A stretch of DNA of 64,000 nt from Peribacillus sp. FSL E2-0218 (lineage in GTDB: Bacteria > Bacillota > Bacilli > Bacillales > DSM-1321): assembly GCF_037992945.1 (NCBI RefSeq), contig NZ_CP150304.1, forward strand, positions 4,529,501-4,593,500. The letters are read 5' to 3'. Positions 1 to 8,921 of this stretch are shown piece after piece. Under the pieces are notes generated by a model. It made no database searches. It was not told where the DNA came from and saw only the letters and a program-made list of their open reading frames with translations. Made by a program: the position numbers and the translations under genes. Position 1 is the first letter of the stretch. Every line of letters starts with the position of its first letter.

Positions 1-33
1 CAACATGCTGCATATGAAAGGGAGGCGCATAAA

Positions 34-363
34 ATGCTCGGAAAACCGTATAATTGTAAAGTTGCCACAACGATGGATATGATTGTAGGTAAGTGGAAAA
101 TCGCTATTTTGCTCAATTTGCTTCATAATGGAACAATGAGATTTAATGAACTTCAAAAAATGATGCCCGGTGTCACTCAAAAAATGCTCACTTCACATCT
201 CCGTGAATTGGAGCAAGAAGGCGTCATTAAGCGGGTAACCTATCCGCAAGTCCCCCCAAAGGTTGAATACTCAATGACCGAATACGGCAAGACGCTCCAA
301 ACCGTACTCGAAATGATGCATGAGTGGGGCGCCTCTCATTTGGCCAAAAAGCAGCAACAATAA
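34..363 (+). CDS. HxlR-family winged-helix transcriptional regulator
   Basis: A 109-residue protein that is nearly all one HxlR winged-helix domain. The N-terminal Cys (residue 8) and the run VGKWKIAILLNL are typical of the family. They are followed by the recognition helix region (GVTQKMLTSHLRELEQ) and the wing (YPQVPPKVEYSMTEYG). HxlR proteins are small cytoplasmic dimers that respond to electrophiles, redox or small ligands and usually control a neighbouring gene. A GGGAGG ribosome site lies 8 bases before the ATG. The next gene starts 31 bases downstream on the same strand, so the two are probably co-transcribed. The signal sensed is unknown. Confidence 0.9.
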   Translation: MLGKPYNCKVATTMDMIVGKWKIAILLNLLHNGTMRFNELQKMMPGVTQKMLTSHLRELEQEGVIKRVTYPQVPPKVEYSMTEYGKTLQTVLEMMHEWGASHLAKKQQQ

Positions 364-394
364 AAAAACGAGTGTATGAAAGAAGGAATGAATA

Positions 395-943
395 TTGAAA
401 GATGAAAAGAGCCTTCATGTTCTATATCCTTATAACGATATGGAAAACTACATCGAACAAGTTATGAAATTCATCCAGGACGGTATCACGGCTGGTGAGT
501 ACACCATCCTTGTCGAAAATGACCGCCTATTCCCCCTTATCCACAAAGAGCTGAGCAAACGATTGAAGAACGATCAAATGAAGTTCATCCACTTTGTGAA
601 CAACTTCGATTTCTATTGTTCAAGCGGGAGTTACCATCCTCCTGCAATCGAAGAATACTTTAATAAAATGGTCCAGCCCTATGTCGAAAACAAGATCTCT
701 TTCCGTTCATGGGCACATGTCGAGTGGGCCACCATCGAAGAACCCCTGGACATCATTGAAGAATTCGAGAGAATAGTAGACGAAGCCGTAAACCAGCTCT
801 CATTCCCATTGATTTGCGCCTACTCAGAACTTAAAATGCCAGCCCACCTCGAGAAAATTTTACTGGAAACACATCCTTATATTCTTATCGGCGATGAAAT
901 CATCGTCTCCGACCGCTACTTGCCGGCTCCCAGCATAAAATAG
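395..943 (+). CDS. MEDS-domain sensory protein
   Basis: A 182-residue soluble protein that fits the MEDS domain (the DcmR-type sensory domain also found beside histidine kinases and anti-sigma regulators). Seen in order: HVLYPYND near the start, a predicted helix-strand GEYTILVENDR, the central FYCSSGSYHP, the W/E-rich stretch around WAHVEWATIEEP, and the C-terminal CAYSELKMP. The start is TTG at 395, preceded by AGAAGGA at 7 bases; the ATG at 388 is out of frame and stops at once. It follows an HxlR gene by 31 bases, suggesting a two-gene unit in which the MEDS protein senses or modulates a signal. No DNA-binding or kinase domain is present, so its partner is unknown. Confidence 0.75.
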   Translation: MKDEKSLHVLYPYNDMENYIEQVMKFIQDGITAGEYTILVENDRLFPLIHKELSKRLKNDQMKFIHFVNNFDFYCSSGSYHPPAIEEYFNKMVQPYVENKISFRSWAHVEWATIEEPLDIIEEFERIVDEAVNQLSFPLICAYSELKMPAHLEKILLETHPYILIGDEIIVSDRYLPAPSIK

Positions 944-959
944 AAACCACGCCTGCGCG

Positions 960-1100
960 TGCTTTCTTCGCATAGATGCGCTTACTCGTGACATGGGATT
1001 GCATTACTCGCGAGTTGTGCGTTTTTTTCAGCTAATTTTTGCGATCCATCCTCCTATTCGGCGCTTTACTCGCCAATTGCGATCCTATTCGCCCGCAGGA
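960..1100. repeat. Intergenic repeat, TTTACTCGCGAATT family (irregular copy)
   Basis: Between the convergent MEDS gene and gltD lie several diverged copies of a CTTACTCGTGA / TTACTCGCGAGTT / TTTACTCGCCAATT core. The TCG triplets are spaced 18, 22 and about 12 bases apart, so the 21-bp register seen at other loci is degraded here. No coding signal is present. Confidence 0.5.
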
Positions 1101-1107
1101 AAAAGCA

Positions 1108-1140
1108 AAAGAAGCACCATAACCATTATGGTGCTTCTTT
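1108..1140. terminator. Bidirectional terminator between MEDS gene and gltD
   Basis: A perfect 15-bp inverted repeat with a 3-base loop (left arm AAAGAAGCACCATAA). It has A-rich and T-rich ends on both strands, so it can terminate the rightward HxlR-MEDS unit and the leftward gltBD transcript. Confidence 0.9.
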
Positions 1141-1144
1141 ACAG

Positions 1145-2626
1145 TCAGGGCAGGACGGAGGCGCCCATCAGGTAGCGGTCGACTTCACGTGCTGCTTCAC
1201 GGCCTTCATTGATTGCCCAAACGATGAGGCTTTGGCCTCTTCTTGCATCTCCGGCAGCGAATACACCTTCGACATTCGTTTTGTAATGGCCGTAGACGGC
1301 GTCTATTTTTTGATTGACCGTTTCTACGCCGAATTGGGTCAATAGCGGTTGTTCCGTTCCTTCGAATCCGATTGCGATGAATACGAATTGAGCCGGCCAT
1401 ACTTTTTCCGTTCCCGGGATTTCCTTGAAAATGTAGATTCCATCTTCGTCTTTGATTTTTTCCATGGAGATGGTATGAAGTTCTTGAACGTTTCCATTTT
1501 CATCGGCTACGATTTTCGTTGTTTGGATTGAATATTGACGCGGGTCTGCTCCAAATTTCGCTTCCGCTTCTTCATAGGCATATTCTAATGAAAAAACATT
1601 CGGATATGCCGGCCACATATTATCGGAGGTACGGTTTGCCGGCAAGATCGGATGCTTCCCGAATTGGACGACGCTTCTGCATTCTTGGCGAAGGGCAGTT
1701 GCGACACAGTCAGCTCCTGTATCTCCTCCGCCGATGACGATGACATCCTTACCCTTTGTATCTAAAAATTGGCCGTCTTCAAAATTGGAGTCGAGCAGGC
1801 TTTTGGTCGACGTCGTCAAGTAATCCATTGCCAGGTGAATGCCCGCAGCCCCGCGTCCTTCGATTTCCAGGTCCCGTTGTTTTTGGGCACCTGTGCAGAG
1901 GATGACCGCATCGTATTGCTCCTGCAGTTCCTCGGCTGAAATATCTTTTCCGACTTCTGTGTTCGTGACGAAATCGATGCCTTCCTGCGTCAATAATTTG
2001 ATCCGGCGGGCAACGACATCTTTTTCCAGCTTCATGTTCGGGATGCCGTATGTCAAAAGGCCGCCTGCACGGTCAGCTCGTTCGTAAACGGTGACGGAAT
2101 GACCGGCTTGATTCAACTGATCGGCGCTCGCCAATCCTGCCGGGCCGGAACCGATGATGGCAATTTTCTTGCCGGTCCTGCTTTTGGGAATGCGAGGCGT
2201 GATCCAGCCATTTTCAAACCCTTTATCGATGATCGTCCGTTCAATGTTTTTAATGGAAACCGCAGGATCACTGATCGCCACCGTACAAGACCCTTCACAT
2301 GGAGCCGGGCAGACACGCCCGGTGAATTCAGGGAAATTGTTCGTTTTCGATAAACGGTCCAGCGCTTCTTTCCATCTGCCGCGGAATACCAAGTCATTCC
2401 ATTCAGGAATCAGATTATTGATCGGGCAGCCTGTCGTGACACGGTTCAATTCCATGCCCATATGGCAGAATGGGGTAGCGCAGTCCATACACCGCGCTCC
2501 CTGTATGCTTAATTTTTCATCAGAGAAAGGAGTTGAATATTCTCTCCAATCGCTTAAACGAGTGAGAGGATTCCGGTCTTTTGGCTTTTCTCGCGAATAA
2601 TCCATAAATCCTGTTGCTTTTCCCAT
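1145..2626 (-). CDS. gltD: Glutamate synthase (NADPH) small subunit
   Basis: The 493-residue beta subunit of glutamate synthase (named GltB in B. subtilis). It takes electrons from NADPH through FAD and low-potential 4Fe-4S clusters to the large subunit, which makes two glutamates from glutamine and 2-oxoglutarate. Visible features are the N-terminal cysteine clusters (ARCMDCATPFC, then GCPINN and GRVCPAPCEGSC), a first dinucleotide fold (IIGSGPAGLASADQL), the second (VIVIGGGDTGADCVATAL), and the C-terminal GVFAAGDARRGQSLIVWAI. Length and sequence match B. subtilis closely. It lies 16 bases after the large-subunit gene and is the last gene of the unit before the terminator at 1108-1140. Confidence 0.97.
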   Translation of the reverse strand: MGKATGFMDYSREKPKDRNPLTRLSDWREYSTPFSDEKLSIQGARCMDCATPFCHMGMELNRVTTGCPINNLIPEWNDLVFRGRWKEALDRLSKTNNFPEFTGRVCPAPCEGSCTVAISDPAVSIKNIERTIIDKGFENGWITPRIPKSRTGKKIAIIGSGPAGLASADQLNQAGHSVTVYERADRAGGLLTYGIPNMKLEKDVVARRIKLLTQEGIDFVTNTEVGKDISAEELQEQYDAVILCTGAQKQRDLEIEGRGAAGIHLAMDYLTTSTKSLLDSNFEDGQFLDTKGKDVIVIGGGDTGADCVATALRQECRSVVQFGKHPILPANRTSDNMWPAYPNVFSLEYAYEEAEAKFGADPRQYSIQTTKIVADENGNVQELHTISMEKIKDEDGIYIFKEIPGTEKVWPAQFVFIAIGFEGTEQPLLTQFGVETVNQKIDAVYGHYKTNVEGVFAAGDARRGQSLIVWAINEGREAAREVDRYLMGASVLP

Positions 2627-2642
2627 CTTTCTCTCCCCTTTC

Positions 2643-5600
2643 TTACAGCATCACTGCTTGTTTCGTGATTTTTTTATCTTGAACGGCATTAGCTTGAAAG
2701 GCGCTCATGACCGCTTCTTCATCCGTTAATCCTGCTTGCTTCTGCTCTTCGATGCTTCTCATCATCCGTTTGTAATCCTTAGGAATGACTTTCACGAATT
2801 TCTTTGCAAAATCGTCCCAGTTCTCCAATACGTAAGAAGCTTTGCTACTCTCCGTATAGTGAAGGTGACTGTGAATCATCTCTTTAACCTCGCCTGCATC
2901 ATCGCCAAGCGTCTCGAACTCGATCATTTCAGCATTGCATAATGCCTTGAATTGTTCTGCATCATCAGCAAGGACATAGGCGATGCCGCCTGACATGCCC
3001 GCCGCAAAGTTCTTGCCGACATTGCCCAGGATGACTACACGTCCTCCGGTCATATACTCACAGCCATGGTCACCGATTCCTTCAACGACGACATTGACTC
3101 CGCTGTTCCGTACCGCAAAGCGTTCCCCGGCACGTCCATTGATGTACGCCTCACCGCTTGTTGCACCATATAAGGCGATATTCCCGGCAATGACATTGTC
3201 CCCGGCCTCGATCTGATTGCCAGCAGGTGCCGAAACAATGATTTTACCGCCGGACAGCCCTTTCCCCACATAATCATTGGCATCGCCTGTCAAATATAGC
3301 GACATTCCTTTTGGAATGAAGGCGCCGAAGCTTTGGCCCGCAGAGCCGGTAAACCGCAATGTTATCGTATCTTCAGGCAGGCCGATTTCGCCATATCGCT
3401 TGGATACTTCACTTCCGACAATCGTCCCGACAACACGGTTCACGTTTGTAATGGGGAAGCTGACATCCACCGGGGCTTGATCAATCAATGCAGGCTGTAC
3501 CATCGGTAAAATTTTTCGGATATCCAATGCTTCTTCGATTTTATGGTTTTGAGGAAGCTGATACGTACGTATCCCCTCCGGTTGGAAAAGAAGTGTCGTC
3601 AAGTCCAGATGCTTCGCTTTCCAATGGTTTTGTGCCCGCTCGCTCACTTGCAAAACATCCGTGCGGCCGACCATCTCCTCCAGCGTTCTAAAACCAAGCT
3701 CTGCCATCGTTTCCCGTACTTCCTCAGCGATGAAGCGCATGAAATGGACGACATGATCCGGATCTCCAGTGAACTTGCTGCGAAGCTCAGGGTTTTGGGT
3801 AGCTACCCCGACAGGGCATGTGTCCAGATGGCACGCACGCATCATGACACAGCCAAGGACTACAAGAGGGGCCGTGGCAAACCCGAATTCTTCCGCTCCA
3901 AGGATCGCCGCCATGACCACATCGCGTCCCGTCATCAGCTTTCCATCCGTTTCGAGGACCACCCGGCTGCGCAGTCCATTCAGCATCAAGGTTTGGTGCG
4001 CTTCGGCAAGGCCCAGCTCCCAAGGAAGGCCCGTATGCTTAATGCTCGTTTTTGGTGATGCACCCGTGCCGCCATCATAGCCACTAATGACGATGACATC
4101 CGCGGCACCTTTGGCAACACCGGCCGCAATCGTGCCGACACCTGCTTTTGACACAAGCTTGACACTGATCCTGGCATCACGATTGGCATTTTTCAAATCG
4201 TGAATCAGCTGCGCCAGGTCTTCAATCGAATAGATATCGTGATGCGGAGGCGGTGAGATCAAGCCTACACCAGGGGTGGAACCACGTACCTCAGCGACCC
4301 AAGGATATACTTTATTCCCTGGAAGCTGGCCGCCTTCACCAGGCTTTGCGCCTTGTGCCATCTTGATTTGGAGCTCATCGGCATTGATGAGGTAATGACT
4401 TTTCACACCGAAACGCCCGGATGCGATTTGCTTGATCCCGCTGCGGCGGTTATCACCGTTTTCATCCAAATGGTAACGGCTTGGATGCTCCCCGCCTTCA
4501 CCGCTATTGCTTTTTCCGCCGAGACGGTTCATCGCAATCGCCAATGTTTCATGCGCTTCCTGGCTCAAAGAACCGAATGACATCGCGCCCGTTTTAAAAC
4601 GGGTGACAATCGATTCAACGGATTCCACTTCATCGATGGAAATGCTTTGGCGCTTTTGGTCGAACGAGAATAAATTCCGTAAAAACCCAAGTCTTTCTTC
4701 ATTCGCCAAGTTTGAATATTTCTTAAATAATTGATAATCGCCTTTGCGGCAAGCCCATTGCAGGGTATGGATCGTTTTCGGATTGAAGGCATGATGTTCG
4801 CCCGTTTTTCTCCATTGAAAATCGCTTCCGCTTTCAAGGGTTTGATCATAGGAGCCAGCAGCAGCTTTTCTATGGCGTATCAACGCTTCATCCGCGATCG
4901 TATCCAAATCGATCCCGCTAAGCTGCGAGGCCGTCCCGCTGAAATAGCGTTCGATGACTTCCGCGCCGATTCCGACCGCTTCGAAAATTTGTGCTCCGCG
5001 ATAGCTTTGGATCGTGGAAATCCCCATCTTCGACATTACTTTTACGATGCCTTCCGTCACCGAGCGTACATATTTCCTTACCGTTTCCTCGTAGCTGACG
5101 GCCAGGCTGCCTTCCAATATCGCCTGCTTATACGTTTCATAGGCAAGATACGGGTGAATCGCATCCACGCCATATCCGATCAGTGATGCAAAATGATGGA
5201 CTTCCCTTGCTTCCCCCGATTCAACGATGATGCTCACTTTCGTACGGTTCCCATGGCGGATAAGCTCCTGATGAAGGGCACTCGCAGCCAATAAGGATGG
5301 GATTGCGGCATTTTCCTCGGTCAACCCGTGATCGGATAAGATCAAAAGGCTGATGCCTTCGGAGATCGCCTGCTCCGCTTCGCGGCAAATCCGGTCGAGC
5401 TCGCTCTCCAAATCTTCTGAAAATAGCGTGTGTATGACCTTGCTTTGAAATTCCGGAAACGCACTCTCTTTTATCTGCTGCATCTGAGCTGGCGTCAATA
5501 CGGGTGTATCCAATTGAATGCGCCGGCTGTTCGTTTTATCCGGTTTCAGCAAATCCCCTTCCGCTCCAAGGAATGTCATCGTGGATGTGACGATTTGTTC

Positions 5601-7187
5601 ACGAAGCGAATCGATTGGCGGGTTGGTCACCTGTGCGAAGGATTGCTTGAAATAGTTGAATAATGATTGGGGGCGATCGGATAACACCGCTAACGGAATG
5701 TCATTCCCCATGCTTCCAAGTGGATCTTTTCCCTCGTTGATGATAGGCAATAAATATTTTTGGACATCTTCATAGGTGTATCCGAACGCTTTTTGCCTGA
5801 ATAGCAAATCACCAATTGGCTGATCCCCTGACACCGATTCTTCGTCGCTTAGTTGTACAAGCTGTTCGTCCAGCCACTGCTGATAGGGATTTTCCTGGGC
5901 CATCTCGGATTTGATTTCATCATCGGATACAATCCGCCCTTCCTCCAAATCTATTAACAGCATTCTTCCTGGGCTTAAACGATCTTTATATAGTACATTT
6001 TCAGGCTCTACATCGATCACGCCGACCTCTGAGGAGAAAATGATATAATCATCTTTTGTCACATAATACCGTGCCGGCCTAAGACCATTTCGATCCAGGA
6101 TGGCCCCGATTTGCTTGCCGTTCGTAAAGGAAATGGCGGTTGGACCATCCCACGGCTCCATGAGCATGCTATGATATTCGTAAAATGCCTTCTTTTCTTT
6201 CGTCATATGCGGATTCTCCGTCCACGGCTCAGGAATGAGCATCATGGCCGCATGGGCCGGCTTACGCCCTGCAAGCACGAAGAATTCAAGGGCATTATCA
6301 AGGATGGAGGAATCACTGCCGTCTATATCCAAAATTGGCAGCACCTTTTGCAGGTCCTCTCCGAATGCTTCCGAAACAAACTGCTGTTCACGCGCCTTCA
6401 TCCAATTCACATTACCTCTAAGCGTATTGATTTCGCCATTATGGATCAGATAACGGTTTGGATGCGCCCTCTCCCAGCTTGGAAAGGTATTCGTACTGAA
6501 GCGGGAATGCACTAAAGCAAAAGCCGAAACAAAAGCTTCCTGTTGAAGGTCAAGATAAAAAGCATCCACCTGCTCCGGTGTCAACAATCCTTTGTAAACG
6601 ATCGTGGCACTTGAAAGGCTGGCAAAATAAAAACGGTTTCCACGTTCACGCGCCCAGTTTTCCGCTTGCTTTCTTATAATGAACAATTTACGCTCAAACG
6701 CTAAATCATCGGATATCGTTTCACCGGCCCCGATGAATACTTGGCGGATCGTCGGACATGTCTCCTTGCCGACTTCCCCGATTTTCCCTGTATCTACAGG
6801 AACCGTTCTCCAGCCTAACAGCGTTTGGCCCTCTTGCTCGATAAATTCATTCAAGCGAGCTTCGATTTCATTCCGTTCGGCATCATCGTTTGAGAAAAAG
6901 AGCATACCTACACCATAGCGCCCTTTTGCTGGCAAATTCATTTCCGGGCATGCCAGCCTAAAATAGCTATCAGGAATCTGCACCATCAGTCCTGCGCCAT
7001 CTCCCGTCAGGGGATCACTGCCTTGTCCGCCGCGATGATCCAATTGGCACAGCATCTTCAGTCCTTGTTTGACGATGTCATGTGTAGCAAGCCCTTTTAT
7101 ATGAGCGTATAAACCGATCCCACATGCATCATGTTCAAATTCAGGATGGTAGAGCCCTTGTGCTTTTGGTATTTGATTGTATGTCAT
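2643..7187 (-). CDS. gltB: Glutamate synthase (NADPH) large subunit
   Basis: The 1514-residue alpha subunit of glutamate synthase (GltA in B. subtilis). It has an N-terminal class II glutamine amidotransferase domain with its nucleophile Cys at residue 22 (EHDACGIG), a central domain, the FMN-binding synthase domain (GTGASPKTSIKHTGLPWELG) with a 3Fe-4S cluster motif (CVMMRACHLDTCPVG), and a C-terminal GXGXG beta-helix domain. An ATG 15 bases further upstream (7202) is also open, but GGGGGCG lies at the right distance before the ATG at 7187, and the protein from there begins MTYNQ like its B. subtilis counterpart, so 7187 is chosen. The short N-terminal propeptide should be cut to expose Cys22. 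It is transcribed divergently from gltC. Confidence 0.97.
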   Translation of the reverse strand: MTYNQIPKAQGLYHPEFEHDACGIGLYAHIKGLATHDIVKQGLKMLCQLDHRGGQGSDPLTGDGAGLMVQIPDSYFRLACPEMNLPAKGRYGVGMLFFSNDDAERNEIEARLNEFIEQEGQTLLGWRTVPVDTGKIGEVGKETCPTIRQVFIGAGETISDDLAFERKLFIIRKQAENWARERGNRFYFASLSSATIVYKGLLTPEQVDAFYLDLQQEAFVSAFALVHSRFSTNTFPSWERAHPNRYLIHNGEINTLRGNVNWMKAREQQFVSEAFGEDLQKVLPILDIDGSDSSILDNALEFFVLAGRKPAHAAMMLIPEPWTENPHMTKEKKAFYEYHSMLMEPWDGPTAISFTNGKQIGAILDRNGLRPARYYVTKDDYIIFSSEVGVIDVEPENVLYKDRLSPGRMLLIDLEEGRIVSDDEIKSEMAQENPYQQWLDEQLVQLSDEESVSGDQPIGDLLFRQKAFGYTYEDVQKYLLPIINEGKDPLGSMGNDIPLAVLSDRPQSLFNYFKQSFAQVTNPPIDSLREQIVTSTMTFLGAEGDLLKPDKTNSRRIQLDTPVLTPAQMQQIKESAFPEFQSKVIHTLFSEDLESELDRICREAEQAISEGISLLILSDHGLTEENAAIPSLLAASALHQELIRHGNRTKVSIIVESGEAREVHHFASLIGYGVDAIHPYLAYETYKQAILEGSLAVSYEETVRKYVRSVTEGIVKVMSKMGISTIQSYRGAQIFEAVGIGAEVIERYFSGTASQLSGIDLDTIADEALIRHRKAAAGSYDQTLESGSDFQWRKTGEHHAFNPKTIHTLQWACRKGDYQLFKKYSNLANEERLGFLRNLFSFDQKRQSISIDEVESVESIVTRFKTGAMSFGSLSQEAHETLAIAMNRLGGKSNSGEGGEHPSRYHLDENGDNRRSGIKQIASGRFGVKSHYLINADELQIKMAQGAKPGEGGQLPGNKVYPWVAEVRGSTPGVGLISPPPHHDIYSIEDLAQLIHDLKNANRDARISVKLVSKAGVGTIAAGVAKGAADVIVISGYDGGTGASPKTSIKHTGLPWELGLAEAHQTLMLNGLRSRVVLETDGKLMTGRDVVMAAILGAEEFGFATAPLVVLGCVMMRACHLDTCPVGVATQNPELRSKFTGDPDHVVHFMRFIAEEVRETMAELGFRTLEEMVGRTDVLQVSERAQNHWKAKHLDLTTLLFQPEGIRTYQLPQNHKIEEALDIRKILPMVQPALIDQAPVDVSFPITNVNRVVGTIVGSEVSKRYGEIGLPEDTITLRFTGSAGQSFGAFIPKGMSLYLTGDANDYVGKGLSGGKIIVSAPAGNQIEAGDNVIAGNIALYGATSGEAYINGRAGERFAVRNSGVNVVVEGIGDHGCEYMTGGRVVILGNVGKNFAAGMSGGIAYVLADDAEQFKALCNAEMIEFETLGDDAGEVKEMIHSHLHYTESSKASYVLENWDDFAKKFVKVIPKDYKRMMRSIEEQKQAGLTDEEAVMSAFQANAVQDKKITKQAVML

Positions 7188-7235
7188 ATTAATCGCCCCC
7201 ATCGTATTCTTACACCGTTATGTCACTTACATTTT

Positions 7236-7264
7236 ATTCTAGGTTTTCAAATCGATATAAACAA
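7236..7264 (-). promoter_or_regulatory. Sigma-A promoter of the glutamate synthase operon
   Basis: Leftward -35 TTGTTT (7259-7264) and -10 TAGAAT (7236-7241) with a 17-bp spacer. The GltC-type palindrome sits just upstream of this -35, as expected for an activator. This is pattern matching by eye. Confidence 0.6.
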
Positions 7265-7285
7265 TATATAATTAATGTATAATCT

Positions 7286-7300
7286 ATCTCAAATTGAGAT
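7286..7300. promoter_or_regulatory. GltC operator (LysR-type T-N11-A palindrome)
   Basis: A perfect 7-bp inverted repeat around one central base, ATCTCAAATTGAGAT, containing the T-N11-A signature of LysR-type sites and resembling known GltC boxes of B. subtilis. It lies about 22 bp upstream of the gltB -35 and 21 bp before the gltC start, a position that suits both activation of gltBD and autorepression of gltC. Confidence 0.8.
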
Positions 7301-7321
7301 GAATACTCAGGGGATGAATAA

Positions 7322-8224
7322 ATGGAACTACGTCAATTACGTTATTTTGTTGAAGTAGCCGAAAGAGAACATGTCTCTGAGGCCGCGGAACACCTGCATA
7401 TCGCACAATCTGCCATCAGCCGGCAAATTTCCAGACTGGAAGATGAGCTGGGCGTTCTTTTATTTGAAAAGGTCGGCCGAAATATTCAGTTAACCCCAAT
7501 TGGCAAAATATTTATGATCCATGCAAAAACGGCGATAAAGGCGATCGAATATGCTAAAGACCAAATTGAAGAATTTTTGGATCCTGAACACGGAACCATT
7601 AAAATCGGTTTCCCATCAAGCCTTTCGACCCATTTGCTGCCTACCGTCATTTCCGCCTTTAAGGATGAACAGCCCAATATCGCGTTCCACTTAAGGCAAG
7701 GGTCATACTCCTCCCTGAAGGAAGCTGTCAAGAACCGTGAAATTGGATTAGCCTTTCTCGGCCCGATTCCGACGAACGACCCTGATATCGAAGGTCATAT
7801 CTTATTCACCGAAAATATTTCTGCATTACTGCCGATCACGCATCCACTCGCTGAACGGAAAAGCCTGCGTCTAAGTGATTTAAGAAATGATCCATTCGTC
7901 TTATACCCAAAAGGATACATCCTTCATAGCATCGCGATCGAAGCATGCAACGCCGCGGGCTTTACACCGAACATTGCCTCGGAAGGTGAAGACATGGATT
8001 CGATAAAGGGCCTTGTATCAGCCGGAATCGGCGTCAGCCTGCTGCCTGACAGCACCTTTTATGAAGTCATCCCCAGACTGACCGTCAAGATCCCGATCGA
8101 TACACCGGAGGTCAAACGGACTGTTGGCATCATCACACCGAAAAACAGGGAATTGGCCCCTTCCGAGAAGGTTTTTTACCAATTCGCCAAAAAGTTCTTC
8201 TCTGTTCTCGAGCAATATCAATGA
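7322..8224 (+). CDS. gltC: LysR-family activator of glutamate synthase
   Basis: A 300-residue LysR-type regulator close to B. subtilis GltC. Residues 1-60 form the winged helix-turn-helix (MELRQLRYFVEVAEREHVSEAA, then AQSAISRQISRLEDELGVLLF). The rest is the periplasmic-binding-protein-like effector domain, including GTIKIGFPSSLSTHLLPTVI and VSAGIGVSLLPDSTF. Known family biology: GltC activates glutamate synthase genes with 2-oxoglutarate as coinducer, while glutamate opposes this. It is divergent from gltBD with the operator between them. A GGGGATG run precedes the ATG. Confidence 0.95.
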   Translation: MELRQLRYFVEVAEREHVSEAAEHLHIAQSAISRQISRLEDELGVLLFEKVGRNIQLTPIGKIFMIHAKTAIKAIEYAKDQIEEFLDPEHGTIKIGFPSSLSTHLLPTVISAFKDEQPNIAFHLRQGSYSSLKEAVKNREIGLAFLGPIPTNDPDIEGHILFTENISALLPITHPLAERKSLRLSDLRNDPFVLYPKGYILHSIAIEACNAAGFTPNIASEGEDMDSIKGLVSAGIGVSLLPDSTFYEVIPRLTVKIPIDTPEVKRTVGIITPKNRELAPSEKVFYQFAKKFFSVLEQYQ

Positions 8225-8226
8225 TC

Positions 8227-8328
8227 ATGTCTTTTAGTCAACAAGGCCCTCCTCAGCCTGGCGGCGCTCATTCCGAATGGCCAACGGTTTACCCGAGACA
8301 ACTTCCCAATCGCCCACTGTTCGAATAA
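8227..8328 (+). CDS. Possible small proline-rich ORF (33 codons)
   Basis: An ATG-started reading frame of 33 residues (MSFSQQGPPQPGGAHSEWPT, then VYPRQLPNRPLFE) begins two bases after the gltC stop and ends 33 bases before the CotF-like gene. The Pro/Gln/Gly-rich composition looks more like a coat-type peptide than random sequence. However, there is no clear ribosome site, and it may be read through from gltC or be chance. It could equally be a remnant. Confidence 0.25.
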   Translation: MSFSQQGPPQPGGAHSEWPTVYPRQLPNRPLFE

Positions 8329-8361
8329 CGTATCAAGATTATTTGTTCAGGAGGAATTAAC

Positions 8362-8856
8362 ATGACACCCAATCATTCACATCTTGCATGGCATGAAACG
8401 CTTGAACTTCATGAACTCGTCGCTTCGCAGGCCAATGCCCTTACGAAATTGAAAAAAGCCTATCCGGAAATAACAGACCCCATACTAAAAACGATTTACA
8501 AGCAAATGATCGAGACACTTTCCCAGAACATCGTGGATTTGCTCCAATTTTACCCGCTGACCCCTAAGTTGAGCAGCACCGATGCGGAATTAAGAGACGA
8601 TGCATCCGCCGCAGCCGCAGGGGATTTGCTTGGACTTGCGAAATCTTTGATCAAAAATTATGCAGGGGCCATCACGGAAACGGCAACCCCCTCTTTGCGA
8701 AAAGTTTTCACGAAGCACTTAAATGCAGCCATCGATAACCATGCGAAAATCTTCAACTACTTATATGAACGGAATCTTTACCCTGCTTATGACTTAAACC
8801 AATTGCTCCAAAATGACGTCGACTCAGCCAACAAGGCCCTTTCCCAGCCATACTAA
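8362..8856 (+). CDS. CotF-like spore coat family protein
   Basis: A 164-residue, mostly helical protein of the coat F family: an N-terminal HETLELHELVASQANALTKL helix, a middle helix pair, and a C-terminal ferritin-like helix ending NHAKIFNYLYERNLYPAYDL. Bacillaceae carry many paralogues (YhcQ/YraF type) in spore coats. AGGAGG lies 7 bases before the ATG, and the gene ends at the strong terminator 8861-8900, so it is a single gene or one with the short ORF upstream. The family call rests on pattern similarity; the exact coat role is unknown. It supports a spore-forming host. Confidence 0.75.
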   Translation: MTPNHSHLAWHETLELHELVASQANALTKLKKAYPEITDPILKTIYKQMIETLSQNIVDLLQFYPLTPKLSSTDAELRDDASAAAAGDLLGLAKSLIKNYAGAITETATPSLRKVFTKHLNAAIDNHAKIFNYLYERNLYPAYDLNQLLQNDVDSANKALSQPY

Positions 8857-8860
8857 ATGC

Positions 8861-8900
8861 AAAAAGAAGGCACAGCATCAGGAATGCTTGCCTTCTTTTT
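8861..8900 (+). terminator. Terminator after the CotF-like gene
   Basis: A stem of AAAAAGAAGGCA with TGCCTTCTTTTT, extended inside by AGCAT/ATGCT, ending in a T run. Confidence 0.9.
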
Positions 8901-8921
8901 GCTTAGGGATAAGTGGGGCGG

